A stretch of DNA of 42,886 bases, from contig BFEA01000244.1 in NCBI GenBank assembly GCA_003427395.1, positions 1,484,092 to 1,526,977 of the forward strand, written 5' to 3'. The translations under genes and the position numbers were made by a program. Below the pieces are notes generated by a model that saw only the letters and a list, made by a program, of their open reading frames with translations, was not told the DNA's origin and searched no databases. Source of the stretch: Chara braunii (Eukaryota > Streptophyta > Charophyceae > Charales > Characeae). Positions 11,703 through 22,175 of the stretch are shown here, piece by piece; position 1 is the first letter of the stretch; each line of letters starts with the position of its first letter.

Positions 11703-14700
11703 ATGAAGTCAAGCCGGGGCGAGGGTGGAGTCGACGATCTGAAGGTGGAACCTGGACGCGGGCGCGCCGTGGAGCCGAAGAGACCGGCTTGCCTTGCATC
11801 TTGCGTTCATAGCGTGCGAGAATGTCTGGCGCTGTTGCTTGAAGTTTCGCACGGGTCAACCAACGGTCAGCTCGGTGNGTGCAGTATGCAAAATGCACCA
11901 AACACTCGGTTGGCCTGTTGTCGTAGCGTCGCTGGGAGATGATGTCGCCGACCTCCTGAAAACCGTCCATAGAGGGTGGGTCTTGCGAACGTCTCCCGGG
12001 AAAATCGTCATGTTCCGCTGGCGTGTAAAGAGCCAACTTGGAGCAATGAAAGACTAGGTAGACGGGCAAGTGGGCGGGCACCTGAATCGTGAAGGAAGGT
12101 CCCTTGAGTGCGTCCCCAGCGGGCGCTACGATCGGCCAAGGCCCCATCCATTTCGGGAGGAGCTTGCGAGAGATGTCTTGTTCAAGGCTGAATTCCTCTG
12201 CGGAAACTCAAACGAGGTCACCGGCGCGGAATGGGCAAGGAAGACGCTGGCGATTGGCCTGCTGGCTCATGCGCTGCTACGTCTTGGCCATCTGGTCGTG
12301 TGCCTTGACAAGAAGCTCTTGCATCCGACGCAAGAAAAGAAGATGCTCGTCGCTCTCGGCCGCTCGTGGAGTGATTGTGTCCAACGACGAAGTGATCGGC
12401 GAGCCGTGCTCGAACTCGAAAGGCGATATCCCGATAGCCGGGTGGATGGAAGAGTTGTAGGCCAACTCGACATCCGGCAGTCGCTCAACCCAGTCCTTCT
12501 GGTCCGGTCGGATAAGAGTGCGAAGGAGAACCTATGCGGTCTGGTGCGCCCTCTCCGTTTGGCCATTGGTCTGAGGGTGGCGAGTTGAACTGGGCTTGAA
12601 AGATGAGCCCCATCGCTTGATGAGCGCCAACCAAAAATCGGACATGAACCGAGTGTCGCGGTCGCAGACAATTTCCTTGCGGTAACCCTTGGTTCAAATC
12701 CAACCGGCGTAGAGAACCTCGGCCAACTCCGGTGCCTTGGCATGATAGCGATAAGGCAAAAACATGGCGAACTTGGTGAGTCGGTCGACCACCGTGAGAA
12801 TCCCATCCACTCCGGTCTTGTGCTTGGGGAACGAGCCGGTAATGTCCATGGCAATCGCTTCCCTTTGCCTCAACGGGGCCGGTAATGGTCGTAACTCGCC
12901 GTACGGACAATGGTTGCGGGATTTGCAGTGTCGTCAAACCTCGCATGACTCACAATAGCGCGTGACGTCGCCGAGAAGGTCGGGCCACCAAAATCATTCT
13001 CAAAGTCGGCCAATCGTGGGATTGACTCCAAAGTGTCCGGTGGCGGGAGCATCGTGGAACTCGCCAAGAAGCCGTGTACGCAAGTGAGTATCACTAGGTA
13101 CGCAAAGAAGGTCCTTCCCCCACGTGTGGACAAGCAAGTACCCCACTTGGATCCGGTAGTGAGAAGGTGCCAGATTAGGAGAGGAGCAATTCGCGTACTT
13201 GTCGCGAAACTCGGGGTCGGCTTGGTAGCCGCGGATGAAGCTGTTCCGCAGGTCATCGTCGATCTCGAGGTTGAGTAGACCGTGGTACAATGATCCGGAC
13301 GCCGTGAAAGAGCATCCGCAAAACCGTTCACTTCCCGGGAATGTGATCGGGAAAGAAGTCGAACTGGTCGATGAAAGTCATCCATCGAGCGATGGTGCTG
13401 TTGACGGTGTCTTGGGTCTTGTAGAAGACCAACGGATTGTTGTCCGTTACCCATCGGAATTGGCTTCGACCAAGGAGGAAGTGCCGCCATCGCTTGAGCG
13501 GGTGGACGAAGGCGAGGACCTCCTTCTTGTGTGCATCGTCAATGGAATGCACGACAGGCACTTTCTTGTTGAAATACTCGACTGGGTGCCAGTCCACACC
13601 ATCATGTTGCTCGACGACTACACCAATGCCATAGCCTACGCATCCGTAGTGACGCGCGTAGGCAAAAGCGGGTCGTATATCCGCAAGACCTCCGCAGACA
13701 ATAGCACGGCTTTGAGAGCCAAGAATGATTCCCGCGCCTCCTCTCCGAAGTCAAACGGTCGATTTTCTCATTGAAGCTTGGTCAAGCGGGCCGCGATCTT
13801 CGAGTAGCCTTTGATAAATCGTTGGTAGTAGCCGGTGAGGCCAAGAAACGAACGAACATCCGTAACGTTCCGAGGCTCTGACCACTCTTGGATGGCTTGA
13901 ATCTTGTCCGATAGCGGACTGATGCCCTCCGGTGTGACAAAATGGCCCAAGTATTCCAGCTCTTGCCGGACAAATTCGCACTTGTCGCGGTTGGCCTTGT
14001 ACTTGGCGCGGCGGAGCGTCTCCAACTCTCGTCGAAGATGCCCAAGATGATCCTCCAATGACAGGCTATAGACGAGAATATCGTCTAAGTAGACCAGCAC
14101 GAACCGGTCCAACATTGCACGGAACTCATTGGTCATTGCCGCTTGAAAGGTCGTCGGGGCGTTGGTGAGGCCAAAAGGCATGACCACCCACTCAAAATGC
14201 GCGTACTGCGTCTTGAACGTGGATTTGTAGCGATCGTTCGGTCGGATCGAGATTTGATGATATCCTGAGTTCAAATCCAACTTAGAAAAATACTTTGCGC
14301 CGCCCAATCGCTCAAGAAGATCGTCGATGCGAGGAAGAGGCCCCGCATTCTTGACGGTTTGCGCGTTGAGCTTGCGGTATTCGATACACAATCGTAGATC
14401 CTTATTCTTCTTCCGAACGAAGAGAACCGGTGCTCCATATGGGGAGCTACTAGGGCGGATCCAGCCCCTGGCCAACAAGTCGTCGAATTGTGCGCGGAGG
14501 ACCTCAAGCTCCTCCTCGCTCATCCGATAGATGCAACCTTTCAGCGGCACGACACCGTCCTCAAGAATGATCTCGTGAGAGATTGGCCGATCCGGCACCA
14601 CACCGGTAGGTGACTCGAAGATATCGGCGAACTCAGCAACCTCACCACCCGGGGGTCCGAAGACAAGTCCGTGGGTGAAGAGCCGGTTACCACGACGGTC

Positions 14701-15670
14701 CGTAGAGCTGCTCGTAAGGGCAAGTCGCCCGGAATGATTTGGCCATCACCACTTGGCACCGAATCGAAGGGTGCGGTAGAGGAATAGTACATGCCACTTT
14801 AGCGCCGAAGGCGTCACGAACGCTAAGAGTCCGCCGGTGGAAGTTGACCGTGTGATCCGCACTTGCAAGACAAGGCACTCCCAGAATGATGTCGAAGTCC
14901 GTGTCGAGAATGGCGAACGTCACCGGTTCGCATGCATGAGGTGCGAAGTACACCGGTACGGCTTCGATGTAACGGTTGAGAAGTTGCTGCGTCTTTCCAT
15001 CTGCCAACTTGATCGCTGTCGGGTTTGCCTTCCTCCGAACTAATGTGCCAAGGCCAGCCCTTTGCATAAAGGATTGGCTCATGAAATTGCGAGACGCGCC
15101 ACTATCTAACAAAGCGCTGCAGGACGCTTGCCCAACTTGAATGCGGACATACATGAGCGGTGCGTTGTTGTCATCGTATCGCTGCGTGCGAAACTCGCGG
15201 GCCACCTTGGTAGTATACGCAAGGATGTCCCCCACCGCGACTTCGTCATCAGTCGGCGAAGTTGGTGGTGCATAGAAGGATAAGTACGTGTGGAGATGAG
15301 CCCATAGTGTTGCGCATTGCGGTCCCGGCAAGCGGCCTGTGGTCGGGAGAGGAAGCCATGCAAAGTCCTCGGACGTGAGCGGGTCCAATACCTCTATGTT
15401 GAACTCGCGCGCCGAATCCCGTGAAGAACCACTTGAAGACGATAAGTCGCCGCTGCCGGACGCAGAAGATGCCGCACACACGTCTTGTCCTTGAGCTTGA
15501 GTACCCAGCATAGGAACGAACCGGGCAGCATAGTCCTCAAAAGAAAATAGAAGAGGAGGACTATCGACTTCCGCATGTGCCTCAGAATGAAGGCCAGTTA
15601 CTCGCAAAGAAACCGGTTCCGGAGGCGTCGAGAGTGTCGTCGAGGCACTCTCGGCGGTGCTCAGTTTCCC
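11701..15670 (-). pseudogene. pol: Element B pol: protease, RT, RNase H, integrase, chromodomain (broken)
   Basis: The frame opens at 15670, -1 to gag, and runs to 14687 with the retropepsin motif LDSGAS. After a frameshift the RT occupies 14601-13768, with an intact YLDD. A TGA (13770-13768) at the RT/RNase H connection replaces the TGC seen in C. A one-base loss near 13640 hits the RNase H TDxxG motif; RNase H then runs 13597-13328, and its end and the integrase histidines are in 13290-13000. The integrase core is split over frames with stops at 12696-12694, 12534-12532, 12279-12277 and 12210-12208. The C-terminal integrase domain and chromodomain (EC-LVHFAYC, DRWLT) lie in 12147-11701. One ambiguous base is at 11878. 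Clearly dead. Confidence 0.92.
15629..15670 (-). promoter_or_regulatory. -1 ribosomal frameshift signal at the B gag/pol junction
   Basis: G GGA AAC (15670-15664) is in the gag frame and is followed immediately by the gag TGA (15663-15661). The pol frame reads GGG AAA CTG. After a 10-nt spacer comes a perfect 8-bp stem, CGAGAGTG (15653-15646) / CACTCTCG (15636-15629), with a 9-nt loop. Spacer, stem and loop lengths equal those of element A. Whether the loop makes a pseudoknot is not evident. Confidence 0.85.
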
Positions 15671-17535
15671 TGTTTGCCCTTGGCTTTCAATGGGCAGGCC
15701 AGTGTCTCATGGACATCGCTGTTGCACCAAAGGCAATAGTGGAATCTCGTGCGCGCTTTGAATGCTTGCTCGGAGATGCCATATTGGGACCATGGGGCTG
15801 GAGCTGCTGCGCCGGGTCCGGGGCTAGATGTGGTGTGTGTCTTCGTCTTGCCGCGTCCTCGGCCTCTGCCAGGGCGGCCACCTTCCCGTGCGGCTGCGAG
15901 TCTGTCCCCTTCATTGGCAGACACAGCCTCGCTGGTTTGGTCAAACGGCGTTGCCGCCGCGACCATGGCCACTCTTGGCCGATGCTGGTCCCTGCTCGGG
16001 CCTGACGCAGACGAACGCAGGTTCTTAGCCTCCTTGTTCGTAATGATAATCTGTGCGGTCTTGTCAAAGATTTCCGCCGTTGTCGTCAAGGTGTCCTCGA
16101 CGTGAGTCAAGGCATTGCTTAATGTCGGACAGGACCTTGAGATGAAATACTGGCGGATGGCTTTGAACCCCATCTGGATATCTGGGACTGACGTCAGGCG
16201 TTGGTACTCGGCGATCCAGTCGGTACTCGACAGCGTGCCTTGCTCGAAGACCATGAGCTTGTCCATAGCCTTGATCTCGGGCGGCTCGACTTGGAACCGC
16301 TTATGCCACGCTGCCTTCAGATCGTCCCAGCTGATCTTGGTGTGCAAGTCGGCAGCTACCACTCCGTACTTGGACAAGAGATTGTCCAACCAAGCCTGGC
16401 ACGCGCCCCCTGAGCGAGAGTATAAGTATGCGTGGTGCTTGTGTTCTTTGACGTTGTGTAGCTGCAGCGTGAGCTCGAACTTGCAGAACCATGGAATCTG
16501 ATATGTCTTCATCGAGTCGCAGAAGATCTCCTGCCCGTCAAACTTTTGAGTTGTCTCTCGCGGTTCCGAACTCGAGGTATTGGCGGTAGTACAGATCCGT
16601 TGTTCCAGCTGTTGTGTTGCGGTCTGCTGTAACTGCACGCCGTCCTTGAGGGAGCCGACGTCCATCTCCAATGCTGCGAGGCGATCGAAGGTGTTGGAAG
16701 AGCTTGCATCGGGGGCGGCGACTGGTCGCTGCTCCAGCTGCTAGAGGCAGTCTTGGACTTGAGCCAGCGAGTCGTCGAGGCTGTGGATATCCTGCTGCTG
16801 TGTAATGCATGTCGCCAGAACGACCATTTCGTCAAAATGGACATTTTTTATTTTTTGAACGAAATTGAAACTGAGTTTTTTGGCCGAAAACTCGTCAAAA
16901 TTTGTTGTTCCTGAGGGTCCGGCATTTGTAAGACGCTGGACCCCCTGGCTGTACATGGACCTAGCTTGAGACCAAGTACCTCCAGGCAGTCCTACCTGGA
17001 GGTGCCTGGTCTCAAGCTAGGTCCATGTACAGCCAGGGGGTCCAGCGTTTGTAAAACGCTGGACCCTCAAAAACAACAAATTTTGATGAGTTTTCGGCCA
17101 AAAAACTCGGTTTCAATTTCGTTCAAAAAATAAAAGATGTCCATTTTGACGAAATGGTCGTTCCAGGAGGTGCGTGAGATGGGAGAGGACGAGAGCGATC
17201 TTGTTTTCGCTATCCTCCAACTTGCCATTCTCGGCCTCGGTCCGCCATTCCGCTGCCATTGTAAGCAAAGTCTGCTCTCCGCTAAATATCTTCTCACGAC
17301 GTTGAGTTCTTTCTTCATCGGCAGCCCTTGCTGCCGCCTCGTCATGCTGGCGCTGTTGTTCAAGTGCCAGCAGACGTGCCTGCTCGGCGTCCTCTGCCTT
17401 CTTCTTCGCTGTTGCTGTTGCGTCATCTGCCCGTTTCTTTGTTTCGGTACTCCAGGCCAGCATCCGCGCGTGATAGGCCTCGTCTGCTTCTCCGGACATC
17501 TGGTCCATGACGGCTGTTTGTGAACGCAACAGCAT
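15661..17535 (-). pseudogene. gag: Element B gag (split by a foldback insertion, plus a stop)
   Basis: It starts at 17535 (MLLRSQTAVMDQ), matching C's gag start. The first 120 residues are a highly charged Lys/Ala/Glu/Gln coiled coil. The foldback at 16818-17163 interrupts the next segment; C has the uninterrupted version. The frame resumes, carries a TAG at 16743-16741 (C has CAG at this place), then stays open through the capsid-like core to a basic Gly/Arg-rich patch and a zinc knuckle CLWC....H....C (CX2CX4HX4C) near the end. It stops at 15661 inside the frameshift site. Confidence 0.9.
16818..17163. mobile_element. Foldback (near-perfect palindrome) inserted in B gag
   Basis: The two arms of about 172 bp, 16818-16990 and 16991-17163, are near-perfect inverted copies. 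Ends are GAACGACCATTT and its complement. Each arm holds a smaller palindrome around GGTCCAGCG...CGCTGGACC, best kept at 17039-17070. Comparison with C's gag shows an empty site; only CA is repeated on both sides, so a 2-bp duplication is possible but not firm. No transposase is encoded. It could be a foldback or MITE-type non-autonomous element. Confidence 0.85.
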
Positions 17536-18394
17536 CGACCAGGTCGGGGGCCTGCTGACGTAGTATTCCCTGTTGACGTGGCCTGCTGACGTAGTCTGCT
17601 GACATCGCCTGCTGACGTGGCCTGCTGACGTGGCAACTTACCAACGCTGCCTCAGGGGGTACCCGGAGACAGGTAGAGAAGGTAGGGCGAGACGTGGCAA
17701 CAACATCGGTGGGGAGGGTGGGTGGGAAGAATCGCTCAGATAAGGAGCCACTAATCAAAAAAGAAAAGTTTGAACTTTGCAAAAAAAAATTCGAGAAAAA
17801 TTAAAATCCCGACTTTTGCAAGTTCAGTAGGTCTCCCAACCTCCNTTGAAGTGCGAAATGATCAATGAGAGAAAAAAAAATTCGACTTCATACTGCAACT
17901 GATTTATAGAACTGACTAACAGAATCCTAGAACTTCGAAAAAAAAAAACGAAAAGAAATAAAATATTCGGACTTACTCAGATGATAGTATTCACAGTTTG
18001 GAAAATAATACCTGCAGGAGGGATTTTCCGTACCGTTTTCAGAAAAAACGAATTTTGAAACAGAAGATATTCCGAATTTCTAAGTAACGGGAAATACAAC
18101 AGGAAATCGAAATTTTTGAAAAGAAAGATATTACGGATTTTCAACAACGAAATTTTAAAATTTCAGAAGGAAAATGAAAATGGAAATTCCAGATGTTGCG
18201 CTATTGCAATTTTCCACAACAGAATAGCGAGAAAACAAAATCCAAGAAAAGAAAAAAAAAATTGATTTTCGGCAGTAAGGTCAAAATCGTGATTTTGGGG
18301 GCTAACTAGTGTGCTCTAATCAATCAATAAAGATTAATCAGTTACCTAGTCCCCGCACACGTGTCAGATTAGGTTGTCCTGATTCACGTGCGGC
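17536..18394 (-). other. Untranslated leader of element B
   Basis: AT-rich, with A-runs and T-runs. It includes a cluster of GCTGACGT-type repeats near gag (about 17550-17630). It matches C's leader (1569-1688 and 19889-20644) in reverse complement. No gene. One ambiguous base at 17845. Confidence 0.85.
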
Positions 18395-18406
18395 GTTCTG
18401 ATACCA
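18395..18406 (-). other. Primer-binding site of element B (initiator-Met type)
   Basis: On the - strand it reads TGGTATCAGAAC, two bases from the LTR end. It is the best preserved of the B/C primer sites. Confidence 0.88.
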
Positions 18407-18408
18407 AT

Positions 18409-19695
18409 TGTTACATGCCCAGTGGGGCGATGTACATAGAAACCGAGGATCTGCAATGTGATGAAAAGGACTGAATGGACAATGCAGTGCAAGTAGAATC
18501 TCAATAAGCAATGTGCATTCTAATACATACAAAATGGTGCCGAATAGCGCAGTGAAAGACTTAGATACAAGTCCTGACCTGACCGGGACTGACCTCATTC
18601 ACATAGTATCAAATAGCGAAGTAGAATGCTAGAATGCTAATGACTAGTCCAATCAATGTTTGAACGCAGACCAAACATACATCGTATCCATCACCAGGTG
18701 TGAAGGAGCCTGGCGTTGTACACAGGAAGAAAGCACCAGGTCCAGACATACACAGACGAAGAGGAGGGGATCAGACGAAAGGAGGCAGAGAGATGGGAAT
18801 GTCGTCAACACCAAGTCTTTGTCACAAGTCCCAAATAATCCCTCGTCGTAATGTCTAAAGCCCAAAAGTCGAGTCTGGATCCAATGTCACCAAGCTCTCT
18901 CTCTCACTCTTCTCGCATAGTCTGCAGATGCAGTGAAGTCAGATAAGGAGAGGGTGAGAGTGAGATGGTGGACTGAGAAGAGGAAGAAGACGAACTCTCT
19001 CTCTGTCACGAGCCAGATACTAACCTGTGATGTTGGCGCTGTGCTGCAGGTACCTCGAAGACGCAGCTGGAGCAACGACGCTGCAGGTAAGTATCTCTGA
19101 CCTCCGCCCAATCTCTCTCTCTCTAGTGCTATCCTAGCAATGGCGCCCAGCGCTGGAGACTACAGCTACCTACTGCGCCAGCGCTGAAGACTAAGGCTAA
19201 TGCTACTACTACTCCTGCAACGCGCCCTCGAGAGTGTTGTTGCCAAATCCTGAAGACTACTACTGCCTCCTGCCTGCCCGTGAAGTGCATGGTAAGTCCC
19301 TATGTACTACCTCGGCCTGCCTCTGGACTGCGTGAAGGGCGAGCCAGGCCGAGGAGGCTGCTCTTGCCAATGTCGAAGTGTGCCAGGGGCTGGCGCTGCA
19401 GCCTCTGCTGAGGCTGTCGTGGGAACAGGCTAAGAATAGCCTGTTCCCAAAACCCTGGTTCGGTGTCTGAGTTTCAGGGCCGGTCGTTCTGATGAACGAC
19501 CGAAAATGGCCCTTCGTTTCAGGCTAAAAAGGCTATTGCCATTCTTAGTCTAAAACGACACAGGGTCTGTAGGCCCCTGTTTTCAGGCTTTCGGGCTGAA
19601 CAGACACTAAGCCTGTAGGCCCTAGTTTTCAGGCTTTTAGCCCGAGGGACGCAGGGCCTGGAAAATGGCACTCGTGTGCATGTGCAGATCTAACA
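18409..19695 (-). repeat. 5' LTR of element B
   Basis: On the + strand it begins TGTTACATGCCC, next to the primer site, and ends TCTAACA. It matches 10406-11688 closely, differing by scattered substitutions. It keeps the 12-bp hairpin at 19421-19448. Confidence 0.92.
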
Positions 19696-19888
19696 CTGAG
19701 GCTCACCCGTCTTCCCAACCAACTGGCGTGTTGCGAGAGCCTGAATACCCATATATGGAAATATCGAATTTTGCCTTTGACGAATATTCAGGCGCGCCTT
19801 CACTTAGGGCGGGCACTTGGCTTGCTGGGGGCATTAGCCCAGAACAATATGATGTCTGACAGGGCCCCTTGAGGGCTTGTTCCTCACA
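19696..19888 (-). repeat. 5' LTR of element A, outer part
   Basis: It matches 2592-2784, the part of the A LTR missing from 9497-10405. It ends CTCACA, followed by the duplication ATTTT (19889-19893). Confidence 0.92.
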
Positions 19889-20644
19889 ATTTTGACCTCA
19901 CTGCCGAAAATCGATTTTTTTTTCTTTTCTTGGATTTTGTTTTGCAGCTATTTCTGTTGTGGAAAACCGTAGTAGCGCAACACCTGAAATTTCAGTTTTC
20001 GTTTTTCTTCTGCAAATTCAAAATTTCGTTGTTGGAAATCCGGCATATCTGTTTTTTGAAAATTTTGATTTCCTTTTGCAAATTCCCGTTATTTGGAAAT
20101 CCATAATATTTTTTTTTGTCATTTCCTAAATTCGTTTTTCAAGATTTGGAAACGGTACGGGAATTCTAGTGGTCACTAAGGCCTTCTACCCTCTTGCAGT
20201 TATCATTTTCCAAACTGCGCGTACTCTCATCTGAGTAATTCCGAATATTTTGTTATTACATCTGAGTAATTTTGAATATTTTGTTATTTTGTTTTCGGAA
20301 TTCTTATCGGAAAATCATTTGCAGTCTGAAAGTTCAAAATTTTCCTCATTCGTAATTTCGCACTTCAAGGGGAATGTGGAGGCCTATTGAACTTGCAAAC
20401 GAGTATTTTTTTTTCTTTTTCTCGAATTTTTTTTGCAAAGTTCAAACTTTTCTTTTTTTATTAGTGGCTTATTATCTGGGCGATTTATCCCACCCACCCC
20501 TCCCCACCTATGTTGCTGCCCCTTCAGGTCTTATCTTCTCTATGTGTCTTCGGGTACCCCCTGCGGCGGCATTGGTAAGTTGCCACATCAGCAGGTCACG
20601 TCAGCAGCAGGGAGTGCCACGTCAGCAGGCCCCTGACCTGGTTT
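19889..20644 (+). other. Second part of element C leader
   Basis: AT-rich untranslated leader, homologous to the reverse complement of B's leader. It ends at the gag ATG. The first five bases are the target duplication of A. Two near-identical copies of TTCCGAATATTTTGTTA-like text occur at about 20235-20295. No gene. Confidence 0.85.
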
Positions 20645-22143
20645 ATGCTCACGCGCTCGCAAACAGCCGCCATGGACCAGAAGTCCAGGGAAACGGACGA
20701 GGCCTATCAGGCCCGGATGCTGCTTCTAATTACCAAAGCCAAGCAGCGGTCGGATGCAGTAGCAGCCGCAACAAAGAAGAAGGTAGAGGACGTCGAGAAG
20801 GCACGTCTGTTGGCAATCGAACAGCAACACCAGCACGACGAGGCAGCAGCAAAGGCTGCTGATGAAGAATGAATTCAACGACGTGAGAAGATACTCAGCG
20901 GAGAGCGAGCTTTGCTCACAATGGCAACGGACTGGAGGGCCGAGGCCGAGAATGGCAAGATGGAAGAGAGTGAACACAAGATCGGTCTACTCCTCTCCCA
21001 ACTCACGGACCTCCTGGCAACATGCATTACACAGCAGGAGGATATCCACAGCCTCGACAACGCGTTAGCTCAAGTCAGCAGCCGCCTACAGCATGTGGAG
21101 CAACGACCCGTCGCCGCCCCCGATGCCTGCTCCTCCAACACCTCCGATCGCCTCGAGCCATTGGAGATTGACCTCGGATCCCTCAAGGACGGCGTGCAGT
21201 TACCTCAAACCACAAGGCAACACTTGGAGCAGCGGATCTGTACAACCGCCACCCACTCGAGTTCAGAACCGCGCGAGACGACTCCAAGGTTCGATGATCA
21301 GGAGATCTTCAACTCGACGAAAACAGACCCGATTCCATGGTTCCGCAAGTACAAGCTCAACTTGCAGCTCCACCATGTCAGCGAACACAAGCACCACGAG
21401 TACTTATACTCCCGGTCGGGGGGTGCGTGCCAAGCATGGTGGACAATCTCTTGTCCAAGTACGGAGTGGTGGCTGCCGACTTGCACACCAAGATCAAATG
21501 GGATGATCTAAAGGTGGCGTGGCATAAACGATTCCAAGTAGAGCCGCTGGAGATCAAGGCAATGGACAAGCTGATGCCCTTTGAACAAGGCACGCTACTG
21601 AGTGTTGACTCGATTGCCGTGTACCAACGCTTGACATTCAAATGGGCTTCAAGGCTGTCAAACACTACTTCATCTCGAGGTCGTGTCCGACGTTGGGCAA
21701 TGCCTTGACTCACGTCGAAGACACCCTGACGACAATGGCAGAGCTCTTCGACAAGGCTGCGCAGATCATTGTCACGAACAAGGAGGTCAAGAACCTCCAC
21801 CGTTTGTCTGCGCCAGGCCTGAGCAGAGATCAACATCGGCCGAAAGTGGCCGTGGTCGCGGCGGCAACGCCAAGCGACCAAACTAGCGAGGTCGTGTCTG
21901 CCAATGAAGGGGACAAATTCGCAGCCGCCCGGGATGGTGGCCGCCCCGGCAAAGGTCGAGGACGCGGCAAGGCGAAGACAAACACCACATCTAGCCCCGG
22001 GCCCGGCGCAGCAGCTCCAGGCCCATGGTCCCACTACGGTCTCTCCGAACAGGCATACAAGGCACGCACGTCTGTGGTGTAACAGCGCTCTCTACGACAC
22101 AATGGGCTGCCCGTCGAAAGGCAAAGGCAAATCGGAAAACTGA
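20645..22143 (+). pseudogene. gag: Element C gag (broken)
   Basis: The ATG at 20645 matches B's gag start. A charged coiled coil opens the protein. TGA at 20870-20872 replaces the CGA seen in B; the same frame then runs to about 21437, where one base is lost. A second deletion near 21640 removes about 14 bases. The frame of 21642-22082 carries the capsid-like end and the Gly/Arg-rich basic patch. The first cysteines of the zinc knuckle are damaged by a small deletion around 22070 (LWCNS kept, the histidine replaced). It ends at the TGA 22141-22143. Confidence 0.9.
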
Positions 22144-22175
22144 GCACCGCCGGGAGTGACTCGGCGACACTCTCG
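22134..22175 (+). promoter_or_regulatory. Decayed -1 frameshift signal at the C gag/pol junction
   Basis: The heptamer has drifted to GGAAAAC (22134-22140), which no longer fits X XXY YYZ. The hairpin is kept: CGGGAGTG (22151-22158), 9-nt loop, CACTCTCG (22168-22175), with one G-U pair in place of A-U. Pol is still in the -1 frame. Confidence 0.7.

Larger units (their letters stand above)
10406..19695 (-). mobile_element. Element B: Ty3/gypsy chromovirus nested in the LTR of A
   Basis: Order on the - strand: 5' LTR (19695-18409), primer site (18406-18395), leader, gag (17535-15661), pol (15670-11701), purine tract and 3' LTR (11688-10406). It sits inside A's 5' LTR. Its family matches element C in gag, pol, leader and LTR. 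The outer left end has lost about five bases (TGTGCCC for TGTTACATGCCC), so its own target duplication is not clear. It is interrupted by a 346-bp foldback palindrome in gag. Confidence 0.92.
1689..19888 (-). mobile_element. Element A: Ty3/gypsy chromovirus, interrupted by element B
   Basis: On the - strand the order is 5' LTR (19888-19696 plus 10405-9497), primer site (9493-9481), leader, gag (8272-6468), pol (6480-2823), polypurine tract (2799-2785) and 3' LTR (2784-1689). The 5-bp duplication ATTTT flanks it exactly. Its gag and LTRs are not those of B and C, so it is a second family. The long gag N-terminus is rich in Ala, Ser and Pro with a coiled-coil-like segment. It is dead by nonsense and frameshift mutations, though the RT is still open over 777 codons. 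Confidence 0.92.

Noticed and set aside
12277-12279. TMV-type stop readthrough at the shared TAG
   Set aside because: The next codons (CAG CGC and CAA TGC) only partly fit the CARYYA context, so readthrough is not claimed.
12070-12854. Several open frames of 120-195 codons on both strands
   Set aside because: They lie over the integrase of B and are off-frame or antisense. The real frame is recognisable by homology to C but broken.
15577-16501. Open frames on the + strand over B gag
   Set aside because: Antisense shadows of a GC-rich gag; no domains.
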